This document shows positions 13,676 through 21,006 of a stretch of 22,040 nucleotides of DNA, piece after piece. Both the position numbers and the translations under genes were made by a program. This stretch comes from Deltaproteobacteria bacterium RIFOXYA12_FULL_61_11. GTDB taxonomy: Bacteria > Bdellovibrionota_F > JAHFAK01 > YA12-FULL-61-11. Numbering within the stretch: position 1 is the stretch's first letter; each line of letters opens with the position of its first letter. The stretch covers positions 1-22,040 of the forward strand of contig MGSU01000340.1 of the NCBI GenBank assembly GCA_001799195.1, read 5' to 3'. The notes under the pieces are model-generated. The model did not search any database. It was not told the origin of the DNA and saw only the letters and a program-made list of their open reading frames with translations.

Positions 13676-15397
13676 ATGAAGCCCCTCCATGATCGTACCT
13701 TGCGTCGGCCGGGACCCGTACCGGCTTCCCTCACCGCACGGGGACTCTTGCGCCAAGCTCTCGATCAGCATCGCGGCATCTATGTCCTCGGCGCTGTCGG
13801 AGTGATTGGCACGAATGCCGTTGAGGTCGGGATCCCAAAATGTGTTCAATGGGTCCTCGAGGTCCTCCTTGGGCACCCATTTCCTTTTTACCTACCTCAC
13901 GGCTGGGATCCTCTCGCGATCCTCGTTGGGTTCCTGGTGCTCCTCATGGTGCTCCAGGCGATGCTCCGGTACCTGTGGCGGACCACCCTCGGGCAGGAAT
14001 CCCATCACAGCAGCGCTACGTTGAAAGCGGCTCTATGGCGCAGTGCTAGCAAACTCCCCCGTGAAGCCCTGCTCGAACGCTTTGGGTCCGGTACCATGAT
14101 GAGCATTGCCACCAGCGATGTGGGTAGTGCCCGTAACCTCTTCGGTTGGACTCTGGTAGGCTTGCTGGACCTGTGTTTTCTCGGCCTCATGACCGTGAGC
14201 GCCATGCTCTGGATAGACCCCTTGCTCACGGCTTGCGCCCTCTGCACCTTGCTCGGTCTACCTCCCTTGACCAAGCGCTTGGCCGACCAAGAATATGACC
14301 GCCATTTCGAGGCCCAGGAAAGTCTAGCGGAACTGAACGAACGCTGCCACCGGGCTGTGACGACACAGAGACTGCAACGCGTGAGCAAGACCAGTTCAGT
14401 GTTGACCTCACGCCTCAGCGACATGGCGGAGGTGTATCGCCGCAAGCGGCTTTCCGTGCTGACGACCATGCTGCACTTCGTCCTTGTGTTGGGGCTCTCT
14501 CCCCTGCTCGCCTATTCCGTACTGTTCACGTTCGGCTTATGGCGCGCCCAGCAAGGCCTGCTCAGCATCGGGGGGTTCGTCGCCATGCAGAGTTATATCC
14601 TGCTGTTGCAAGGGCCCTTGGGAGAGTTGGGCTATCTGGTGGCCGACTGGCAACAGGGTTTGGCCAGTCTCCGAAGGATCCTCGAAGTCCTCCACCACCC
14701 CGGCGACAGGGTGTTCGAGGCTCCGTTGGTACCAGTTTCCCGGACGACTGTGGGTCAGGGACCGACGGTCTTCGAAGTCGAAGCCTTGCGGTTTTCCTAT
14801 CCGGGAGGAGTTGGAGAGATCCTCTCGGGTTGTTCCTTCCGACTCGACGAGGGCGAGTGGTTGGCTTTGCGAGGGCCGGTCGGCCGTGGGAAATCGACCC
14901 TCTTGTGGTTGCTTGCAGGATTGGAGCGACGGTACCGAGGTTCTATCTATTATCGGGGGCAGGACCTCGCGACGTTGTCGACCTCGGTGCTCCGCGCAGA
15001 TCTAGCTTTGGTCCCGCAACGCGCCTTCCTGTTCGCCGCGAGCGTTGCCGCCAATCTACTCCTCGATCGGAGGGCCAGCGAAGCCGAACTTTGGGAGGTG
15101 TTGCGCATTGTCCAGCTAGCCGAGGATTTCCAGTCGCTGCCTCACGGTCTCGATACGCCTCTCGGCGAACAGGGTATCAATCTCTCCGGCGGCCAACGCC
15201 AGAGGCTGTGCTTGGCCCGAGCTTTGGTGGGTAAGCCCAAAGTCGTATTGCTCGATGATCCCCTCGGGTCCGTCGATTTGCTCACCGAACGGTTGATCAT
15301 CACTTCCCTGCAGTCCCGGTTCCCCGACACTACCGTCCTCTGGGCCGCGCATCGCGGTTCGGTCTTGCGCTATTGTTCTCGGGTTATGGAACTATGA
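13676..15397 (+). CDS. ABC exporter half-transporter, MdlA-like subunit with degenerate Walker B
   Basis: This 573-residue protein fuses a membrane domain of about six spans (residues 30-330) to a nucleotide-binding domain. Walker A is GPVGRGKST (400-408), the Q-loop Gln is in LVPQRAF (Q448), the signature is the canonical LSGGQ (503-507), and the switch His is H559. The Walker B ends VVLLDD, so Asp528 replaces the catalytic Glu. That is the mark of the degenerate-site subunit in heterodimeric exporters such as MdlA/MdlB and TM287/288. Together with the next gene it should export a lipid, peptide or drug across the inner membrane. The stop overlaps the partner's start (ATGA). The ATG at 13676 has only a weak Shine-Dalgarno (GAGAGG is 17 bases off), so the exact start is uncertain. 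Confidence 0.92.
   Translation: MKPLHDRTLRRPGPVPASLTARGLLRQALDQHRGIYVLGAVGVIGTNAVEVGIPKCVQWVLEVLLGHPFPFYLPHGWDPLAILVGFLVLLMVLQAMLRYLWRTTLGQESHHSSATLKAALWRSASKLPREALLERFGSGTMMSIATSDVGSARNLFGWTLVGLLDLCFLGLMTVSAMLWIDPLLTACALCTLLGLPPLTKRLADQEYDRHFEAQESLAELNERCHRAVTTQRLQRVSKTSSVLTSRLSDMAEVYRRKRLSVLTTMLHFVLVLGLSPLLAYSVLFTFGLWRAQQGLLSIGGFVAMQSYILLLQGPLGELGYLVADWQQGLASLRRILEVLHHPGDRVFEAPLVPVSRTTVGQGPTVFEVEALRFSYPGGVGEILSGCSFRLDEGEWLALRGPVGRGKSTLLWLLAGLERRYRGSIYYRGQDLATLSTSVLRADLALVPQRAFLFAASVAANLLLDRRASEAELWEVLRIVQLAEDFQSLPHGLDTPLGEQGINLSGGQRQRLCLARALVGKPKVVLLDDPLGSVDLLTERLIITSLQSRFPDTTVLWAAHRGSVLRYCSRVMEL
13689..13704. repeat. Direct repeat, copy 2, inside the transporter's first codons
   Basis: ATGATCGTACCTTGCG repeats the element at 13626 with one mismatch, 63 bases downstream. 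It falls within the 5' coding sequence of the first ABC gene. Confidence 0.8.
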
Positions 15398-17214
15398 GCG
15401 AACTCCAGGGATATCTCAACGAAGATGAGGTTCCAATCGGGAGGCAGGATATCTCTGCCCTGTTCGGGGTTCTCCGCCATTCGAGGTCGGCAAGGCCTCT
15501 CTACTTCCTTGCCTCAGGACTTCTCACTGCCTCGGCTGTCGCCGCTATTGTTGCCGCTCGGCTGCTCGCCCCTACCATCGACCGCGGGCTCCTCGCAGGC
15601 GATGTCTACACCGCGCTGTGGTCAGGCAGTCTGGTGCTCACCGCAGAATTCGGAGCGGTGATACTTGCATGGGGGGGGCGTTGGGCTCTGGCGATCGCTT
15701 CCTCGCGCACTGTGCTGACCCTCCGTCAGGAACTCTTCGCCAAGACCGAGCGCTTACCGATGAGTTATTTCGATCATCATCCGGTCGGCCGTACTGTTAC
15801 GAGACTCACACATGATGTTGAGGGGTTGGAACAATTCTTCGGCGCCAGCTTGGGCCGTTTACTCAGTTCGACTTTCCTGGTCCTCCTCACGTTCGCCATA
15901 ATGCTCTTCGATCATCCCTTGCTCGGGTTTATGGTAGTCCTGGCCATGCTCCCGGCCGTGTTCGTCACCTTGGTCTCCAGGAATACCATGTTGTGCCTGA
16001 ACCGTTCCATCGCACGCAAGAGCAGCGCCATCAACGCCACACTCTCCGAATACCTCAACGGTTGGCCGCTCATCCGTGCCTTCGGTCTGGAAACCTGGTC
16101 GACCGAACGCTACGAGGCCACGGTTTCCGATCACCTTGGAACAATGATCGAATTCAATATTGCCAATGCGTGGATCAGACCTTTGATCTCCATGCTTACC
16201 CTCCTGCCGATCCCCCTCCTGCTGTGGTTCGGTGGTCAAGCTGTGCGTGAGGGAGCCCTGGAGTTGGGAATTTTGGTCGTTTTCGTGCGGTATTGCGAAC
16301 GGTTCTCCAGCCCGCTCCTGATGCTGGTCAGGGAGATACACCTGGTCCAGACCGCCTTGGCCAGTGCCGAGCGCATCGCGACCTATCTAGCAGAACCCGA
16401 AGAAGATGAGGTTCTCGGCCCGAATGGGAGCCAGCGGCCGCACCTGTTCGGAGCGGTCGGTTTCGAAAAAGTCAGCATGAACTATGAGCAAGGGCCGGAG
16501 ATCCTCCATCGGGTGAGTTTTACCTGTGAGGTCGGAGAACGTCTCGGGATCACGGGAACCACCGGCAGTGGGAAGTCCACGGCGATTGGCCTCCTGGTGC
16601 GGTTGTACGCTCATACGGAGGGCAGGGTGACGCTCGATGGCCTCGCTGTAGAAAACCTCGACCGAGTGCATCTCCGCAGCCAGGTCGGGTATCTCGGTCA
16701 GGAAGTCGTGGTCTTCCGCGGCACGGTGGCGGAGAACCTCGATCCTAGAGGCTCGAAGCCGGAGGCAGAACTACTCGAGGCAGCGAGCACGACCGGTCTT
16801 GACCGAGTGATGCACCTGCGCGGTCTGACCTTGGCCTCGCAGCTCCTGGACCAGGGAGCAAACCTCAGCGCGGGGGAGCGTCGTCTGGTTGCCCTGACCA
16901 GGGTCGTGCTCGAGGATCCCGCCATCCTCGTACTGGATGAAGCAACGGCAGATCTCGATGAAACCGAAGAAAGGATGTTGCTCGATTCACTCGTGAGACT
17001 GATGCACGGGCGCACCATGTTGGTCGTGGCTCACCGACCTGCTACCCTGTTGCGCTGCGACCGGGTCGTGGTCTTCGCCCATGGCGTGGTGGTCGAGCAG
17101 GGTCGACCGAAGGACCTGCTGATCCGAGACGGTGCTTTTTCCTCTTTGTTCAACAATGCCATGTCTCAGGATGAAGTCGAGGCAGGGACTATCGGTTCGG
17201 TCAGAACGCACTGA
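15394..17214 (+). CDS. ABC exporter half-transporter, MdlB-like subunit with degenerate signature
   Basis: The 606-residue partner has a six-span membrane domain and a nucleotide-binding domain with Walker A GTTGSGKST (388-396) and the Q-loop in YLGQEVVVF (Q436). Walker B is intact (ILVLDEATADLD, catalytic Glu516), and the switch His is H547. Its signature reads LSAGE (491-495), not LSGGQ. Thus the two degenerate elements, this signature and the partner's Walker B, would fall in the same composite ATP site, leaving one fully competent site. An in-frame TTG at 15373 exists, but the ATG at 15394 overlaps the previous stop in the classic ATGA form, so it is preferred. The last 14 bases overlap the convergent HD-hydrolase gene. 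The substrate is unknown. Confidence 0.93.
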   Translation: MSELQGYLNEDEVPIGRQDISALFGVLRHSRSARPLYFLASGLLTASAVAAIVAARLLAPTIDRGLLAGDVYTALWSGSLVLTAEFGAVILAWGGRWALAIASSRTVLTLRQELFAKTERLPMSYFDHHPVGRTVTRLTHDVEGLEQFFGASLGRLLSSTFLVLLTFAIMLFDHPLLGFMVVLAMLPAVFVTLVSRNTMLCLNRSIARKSSAINATLSEYLNGWPLIRAFGLETWSTERYEATVSDHLGTMIEFNIANAWIRPLISMLTLLPIPLLLWFGGQAVREGALELGILVVFVRYCERFSSPLLMLVREIHLVQTALASAERIATYLAEPEEDEVLGPNGSQRPHLFGAVGFEKVSMNYEQGPEILHRVSFTCEVGERLGITGTTGSGKSTAIGLLVRLYAHTEGRVTLDGLAVENLDRVHLRSQVGYLGQEVVVFRGTVAENLDPRGSKPEAELLEAASTTGLDRVMHLRGLTLASQLLDQGANLSAGERRLVALTRVVLEDPAILVLDEATADLDETEERMLLDSLVRLMHGRTMLVVAHRPATLLRCDRVVVFAHGVVVEQGRPKDLLIRDGAFSSLFNNAMSQDEVEAGTIGSVRTH

Positions 17215-17833
17215 GTTCGGTGTAGCCCTGGGATCGAGAGGTTTCTGCGAATTGGCATAGTTCGTCGACGACTCTGCTCAGCCGGTCGAGCAGTGGATGG
17301 ACCCAACCGGTGTTCCCCAGAGCCGCGGTCATGGACCGATAGTACCAGCATGTTTCCTCCGGAGTGGCGCGGAAGCTCTTCCACACAATTGGTCCTTCTC
17401 GGCGCAAGGCTTCGACGGTGCAGCCGGCGTTGTGCAGTTTGTCAGCGGCCACCACCAGAAGCACCGGATGATCTGGCCCAAGGCTGCCTATCCCTCGTAC
17501 CGCGGCTTCTTTCCTCTCGAGCCAAGGGGGTTTGGGGTGGCCTGCTTGGCCGTGGGTGTCGGAGCAACGTTCCACCATCTCCCGAACCCGCGGCCCGAAG
17601 GCGCGCTCGAGATCGTCGGAGCTGATCCGATCGGACTGGTCTTCGAGGGAGTCATGGAGCAGCGCGGCAATGGCCTGATCTTCGTCGCCATGGTGTTCGA
17701 GCACCAAGGCAGCTACGGCCAAGAGATGGGAGATATAGGGAGTATTGCCGTGTTTGCGGTACTGGGAGCGATGTACCTCTGACGCCAGAGCAAGGGCTGT
17801 GTCGAAGCGCGAGGACAGTTCCATGGAGGGCAT
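17201..17833 (-). CDS. Stand-alone HD-domain hydrolase, SpoT/MESH1-like (candidate small alarmone hydrolase)
   Basis: This 210-residue protein aligns with the hydrolase half of RelA/SpoT and with MESH1. It has EVHRSQYRKHGNTPYISHLLAVA (metal ligand His36), ALLHDSLED with His60-Asp61 and the Glu64-Asp65 pair, FGPRVREMVERCSD, and ADKLHN with Asp131. In that family the metal site removes the 3'-pyrophosphate of (p)ppGpp. No synthetase, TGS or ACT domain is present, so it would act only as a hydrolase, or on another nucleotide. Two ATGs, at 17833 and 17824, are possible starts; neither has a strong Shine-Dalgarno. Its 3' end overlaps the ABC gene by 14 bases, tail to tail. All HD-signature residues are present, so activity is plausible. 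Confidence 0.85.
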   Translation of the reverse strand: MPSMELSSRFDTALALASEVHRSQYRKHGNTPYISHLLAVAALVLEHHGDEDQAIAALLHDSLEDQSDRISSDDLERAFGPRVREMVERCSDTHGQAGHPKPPWLERKEAAVRGIGSLGPDHPVLLVVAADKLHNAGCTVEALRREGPIVWKSFRATPEETCWYYRSMTAALGNTGWVHPLLDRLSRVVDELCQFAETSRSQGYTELSAF

Positions 17834-17908
17834 GCTATCATACGGTTGCGGATTTGACTACTCTCCTTTCATCGATGTTGTCAGGTCTCGACAGAGGAGG
17901 AAGAATTC
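17834..17908. promoter_or_regulatory. Short divergent spacer
   Basis: These 75 bases separate the HD hydrolase and the metallopeptidase and must serve both 5' ends. They include the AGGAGG used by the rightward gene. No other defined element is visible. Confidence 0.4.
17895..17900 (+). promoter_or_regulatory. Shine-Dalgarno that decides a TTG start
   Basis: AGGAGG lies eight bases before the TTG at 17909. The only nearby ATG (17914) is out of frame with the metallopeptidase. Confidence 0.75.
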
Positions 17909-18634
17909 TTGGAATGGCCCCCGCCCTACCAACTCGAAGTCAACCCTCGCCTTCGGCACCTCCGCTTGCGTCTCGATCATCGAGGGCTGGTGATTATCGT
18001 GCCCAGGGGCTTCGACCGTCGGGAATTGGCACGGGTACTCGAGGCGAAGCGAGGTTGGTTGGAACGGCACCACGATACCGTGGTGGAACAGGGCCGCCGC
18101 CGAAGGGAAGAAGCTCTGCAACTACCTGAGACGATAGAGTTTCTTGCCACCGGCCAGGTTTTCTCCGTCAGGTATCGGATCGAAGACTTCGCCGAAGTCC
18201 GACTGCAACAGCATGGCCAGGGCAGCCTGGAAATCTGCGGCAAGATCGAGCAGCGCGCTTTGGTACGGCAGGTACTCAGTCTGTGGTTGCGTGATCAGGC
18301 GAGGAGGAGACTTCCCCCGCTCGTGCTGGAGTTGGCGCAACAACTGGGCCTGACCGTCGACCGGATCGGGGTGCGTAGCCAGCTCACCCGTTGGGGGAGT
18401 TGTTCCGGACGGGCCAGGATCAATCTCAACGACCGGTTGCTGTTCCTCCCCCCGCACTTGGTGCGACATGTCATCGTCCATGAGCTCTGCCATCTCGGAG
18501 AACGGAACCATTCCTCCCGCTTCTTTCAACGTTTGGCTGAAGTGGACCCCGACCACCTTCGGCACAGGGCCGAACTCCGAGCCGGTAAAGAGGGCATCCC
18601 ACCATGGGCCAGGCTCGACCACGAGAGGGGCTGA
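17909..18634 (+). CDS. YgjP-like (DUF45/M48-type) zinc metallopeptidase
   Basis: This 241-residue protein matches the YgjP/DUF45 family. The N-terminal half has the usual pattern (LRLRLDHRGLVIIVPRGFD, EAKRGWLERH). The family block RWGSCSGRARINLN starts at 161. The metal site is HELCHLGERNHSSRFF: zinc ligands His191 and His195, Glu192 as general base, and His201 as the likely third ligand. Members are cytoplasmic and related to WSS1/SprT-type proteases; their substrates are mostly unknown. Translation probably starts at the TTG at 17909, given the perfectly spaced AGGAGG and the lack of an in-frame ATG nearby. It ends 3 bases before the convergent peptidase gene, with no visible terminator between them. 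Confidence 0.88.
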   Translation: MEWPPPYQLEVNPRLRHLRLRLDHRGLVIIVPRGFDRRELARVLEAKRGWLERHHDTVVEQGRRRREEALQLPETIEFLATGQVFSVRYRIEDFAEVRLQQHGQGSLEICGKIEQRALVRQVLSLWLRDQARRRLPPLVLELAQQLGLTVDRIGVRSQLTRWGSCSGRARINLNDRLLFLPPHLVRHVIVHELCHLGERNHSSRFFQRLAEVDPDHLRHRAELRAGKEGIPPWARLDHERG

Positions 18635-18637
18635 GGC

Positions 18638-19483
18638 TCAGTCGCAGGAGTGTTCAGCGATGAAGGTCGAGGGAGCGACGTAGTACTGCCGTATCTTGGC
18701 CGCGTCCCAGCCTTTTGTCCAGGCTCCCGCGGTTTGGTATTGGGTACGCACCTCGAAGTGCAGGTGTTCTGCAAAAGAACAGCCGCTGGTTAAGGCCCCC
18801 GAACATCCTGTCCTGCCGATGCGTTGGCCGCGGGAGACCTTCTCCCCCTTGTTCACCTCATAGGCATCCAGGTGGGCGTGCAGGGACCAGACCTTGGTTC
18901 CGTTCGAGAGCTGGTGTTCCAGATAGATGACATTGCCGTACGACGAATACCCCCCTCCTACGAGCAACATCCTCGTCGCCTCGAGTACTGTGCCGTCGGC
19001 AATGGCGAAGAGCGGGGTCCCCTTGGGCACGCCGAGGTCTTCGCCCGGGTGGTATTGTCCCAGGGAAGTCGCCATCTCCCCGCTGTACTGCGCAAGGAAA
19101 CCGAAGGTAATCCGATAGTCGGTGAGCGGCAAGGAGAAGCAGTCGGGATTGTCGACGACGGGGGCTTCTTCTTCGGGTTGCGGTTCGGGTTGCTCCGGCA
19201 GAGGGTCGAGCGGTGGTTCGACCGGCACCGGGTTGACCACCGGGGGGCGTTCCGGTTCTCCCGGGAGCAAGGAAGGATCCGGGGGCGGTTGTTCTGCCGA
19301 GGGCACGGGTACGGCAAGACCCTGACGTTGATCGTAATAGGTCCCCTGGGGTTGGTTCTGTTGCCACTCTTCCCCGGTCGAGACCGGTGGAGCGCACGTT
19401 GGCAGGATGAGAGCGAGCAAGAGCAGAGCGAAGGGGGCACCAGGCAGCTTCGGAGGTACAAGTCGGGGGCTACATACGCTCAT
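18638..19483 (-). CDS. M23-family (LytM-like) peptidase, probable lipoprotein
   Basis: From the ATG at 19483 the product has 281 residues. A basic N-terminus and the core FALLLLALILPTC suggest a lipoprotein with Cys30. The lipobox LPTC is non-standard at the -2 and -1 positions. About 95 residues of Pro/Glu-rich spacer (PEQPEPQPEEEAP) follow, suited to crossing the periplasm. The catalytic domain has HPGEDLGVPKGTPLFAIADG (His145, Asp149), SLHAHLD (His204) and HLHFEV (His240, His242). These are all the zinc and catalytic residues of LytM, so it is probably an active peptidoglycan endopeptidase. A GTG at 19555 in the same frame overlaps the upstream stop (GTGA) and would add 24 residues. The ATG gives the better signal peptide, though the overlap suggests coupling. 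Confidence 0.88.
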   Translation of the reverse strand: MSVCSPRLVPPKLPGAPFALLLLALILPTCAPPVSTGEEWQQNQPQGTYYDQRQGLAVPVPSAEQPPPDPSLLPGEPERPPVVNPVPVEPPLDPLPEQPEPQPEEEAPVVDNPDCFSLPLTDYRITFGFLAQYSGEMATSLGQYHPGEDLGVPKGTPLFAIADGTVLEATRMLLVGGGYSSYGNVIYLEHQLSNGTKVWSLHAHLDAYEVNKGEKVSRGQRIGRTGCSGALTSGCSFAEHLHFEVRTQYQTAGAWTKGWDAAKIRQYYVAPSTFIAEHSCD

Positions 19484-19551
19484 GGTGGTCAGTATACCAT
19501 TCTGGGAATTGCTTACCATAGGCAAGGTACGTAGTACGCGTGGTACAGAAT

Positions 19552-20868
19552 TCACGGTTCTTGGCAGCGTCCGGCTGCGGGCTCAGGCAGGAGGGCGCAG
19601 CGTGACCGGCGGATACTTTCTTCTGGATACGAGATACGGAGGGCTTGGATCAGGCGTTCGAGGCAGAGTTCGGTCTGCTCGGGGAACTCGGCGCACTTGT
19701 CCAAACACCGGGAAGGAGTTTGCGTCCGGTCTATGAAGAAGAGGTCGAAATACCGCGTCAGACACGTCACACGGTGCTCGGGGGGGAAGTGGGCACAGCC
19801 GGCCGGGAGAAAACGGCGGGGGTAATAGTGCTCGGCCATGCCCTGGTAACATGGCCGGACGTAGGGGGCGGCAAGGCCGGCACAGGTGTTGAAGTCGTCG
19901 AAGACGGCCAGGTCCTGGCCATAGGCCAGGGCCGCGCCCTCGTTACAGGCAAGCTGGTCGGTGGGGGCGAGTTTTCCCGGACAGAAAGGCTCGAAACGCG
20001 CGGTATCCCGATCGTGAGCTTTGAACCAGATCCACCCAAGTCTATGAAAACATTTATGACGATGGTTAGGGAAGGGGATTCTCGAACAGAAGGCCTGGCC
20101 AGCACCCTTTTCCTGGAGCGTGAACAGGAGGTGGTCGAAACACTGATAATTCCGGGCCCTGGTCGAGCGGTGGCACAGTTCGATCAAGCGGTCGAAGTTC
20201 TCCTCGGTCGTCCGAGTGGACAATTCGTCGGCGAGCGTGAACCAGCACTCGGAACGGTATTCAGGGATGGACATGGCCTCGCACAGGGTTTCGATGACGG
20301 TCTGGGTTGACGAAAAAGCATCGACGAGCCGTAGCGAATGGGCGATGACGAGGTAGTAGAGGCATTCGTCCACCTCGTCCAGGCTTGTGGCTCGACGGCA
20401 AAGCAGGACGGCTCGGTCTTCGGACGAGACGGTAGCATGGCTCGCCTCGAGGTAGCGGTACAGCCGTTGGTCGAAGCCGTGAGGATCTTTCTGCTCGGAA
20501 CCCGGAGGTGGGAAGTGCGACATGCTCTCCCGGCGGGAGAGGAACTGCCGCATGTGCGGACGCCATGTGATGCGGTCACACAGCTTGAGAAGGTAGGGAT
20601 TGGCGATCGCCGGGCAAGGACTATGATCGTACTGCGCCTTCGGATGGCGTTCGGCGTTGGCAAACGCACTGAAATAACAACTGTCGCGGCCTAGTGGGGT
20701 GGCTTCGAATTCGCAGCCCTTGCGCCCACTGGAGCCTGAGGGCTGCCGCAGGGTAGGTTCCCCTAATCGCCATTGCATGAGAGCAAATGAAAGGAGGAGT
20801 ATGCCGACCAGAATAATGAGGTAGATCAAAGGACGAAGGCGGTTGGAACGATCGGAAGTGCATGCCAT
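19552..20868 (-). CDS. Membrane-anchored protein with eleven cysteine-pair repeats
   Basis: From the ATG at 20868 the product has 438 residues. A short basic cytoplasmic end is followed by one span (LIYLIILVGILLLSFALMQW). The remaining 385 or so residues, presumably periplasmic, hold 23 cysteines. Twenty-two of them form eleven pairs of the form C-x(9-11)-C, mostly 10 or 11 residues apart, for example CRRATSLDEVDEC, CEAMSIPEYRSEC, CSRIPFPNHRHKC and CPGKLAPTDQLAC. The second Cys is usually followed by an aromatic or hydrophobic residue and a helix-like stretch. This suggests a rod of helical repeats, each locked by a disulfide. No enzyme motif is seen. A TTG at 20934 would lengthen the N-terminus by 22 residues; neither start has a good Shine-Dalgarno. 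The stop overlaps a possible GTG start of the M23 gene. The function is unknown; an oxidising periplasm is implied. Confidence 0.82.
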   Translation of the reverse strand: MACTSDRSNRLRPLIYLIILVGILLLSFALMQWRLGEPTLRQPSGSSGRKGCEFEATPLGRDSCYFSAFANAERHPKAQYDHSPCPAIANPYLLKLCDRITWRPHMRQFLSRRESMSHFPPPGSEQKDPHGFDQRLYRYLEASHATVSSEDRAVLLCRRATSLDEVDECLYYLVIAHSLRLVDAFSSTQTVIETLCEAMSIPEYRSECWFTLADELSTRTTEENFDRLIELCHRSTRARNYQCFDHLLFTLQEKGAGQAFCSRIPFPNHRHKCFHRLGWIWFKAHDRDTARFEPFCPGKLAPTDQLACNEGAALAYGQDLAVFDDFNTCAGLAAPYVRPCYQGMAEHYYPRRFLPAGCAHFPPEHRVTCLTRYFDLFFIDRTQTPSRCLDKCAEFPEQTELCLERLIQALRISYPEESIRRSRCALLPEPAAGRCQEP

Positions 20869-21006
20869 GCAGGTCGATGCTCGGGGACGTACGTCGATGG
20901 TGGTACCTATGGCAGGTTTTGTGAGAGGATTCAAGTCGTGGAAAGGACTGAGCTGATGCAGTGAGGGGCACGGATCGGAGTGGTATCAGAGAGCGCTGCA
21001 CGTTCC
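20869..21006 (-). other. Spacer, or 5' end of the cysteine-pair gene
   Basis: These 138 bases lie between two minus-strand genes. If the TTG at 20934 is used, part is coding. I see no hairpin terminator or clear promoter. Confidence 0.3.

Noticed and set aside
19500-19540. GTAC-rich imperfect palindrome and TATACT before the M23 start as a promoter
   Set aside because: No -35 box at a suitable distance, and the -10-like TATACT is only about nine bases from the ATG.
19645-20310. Plus-strand open frame of 221 codons
   Set aside because: Antisense to the cysteine-pair protein, whose regular repeat pattern makes the minus strand the coding one.
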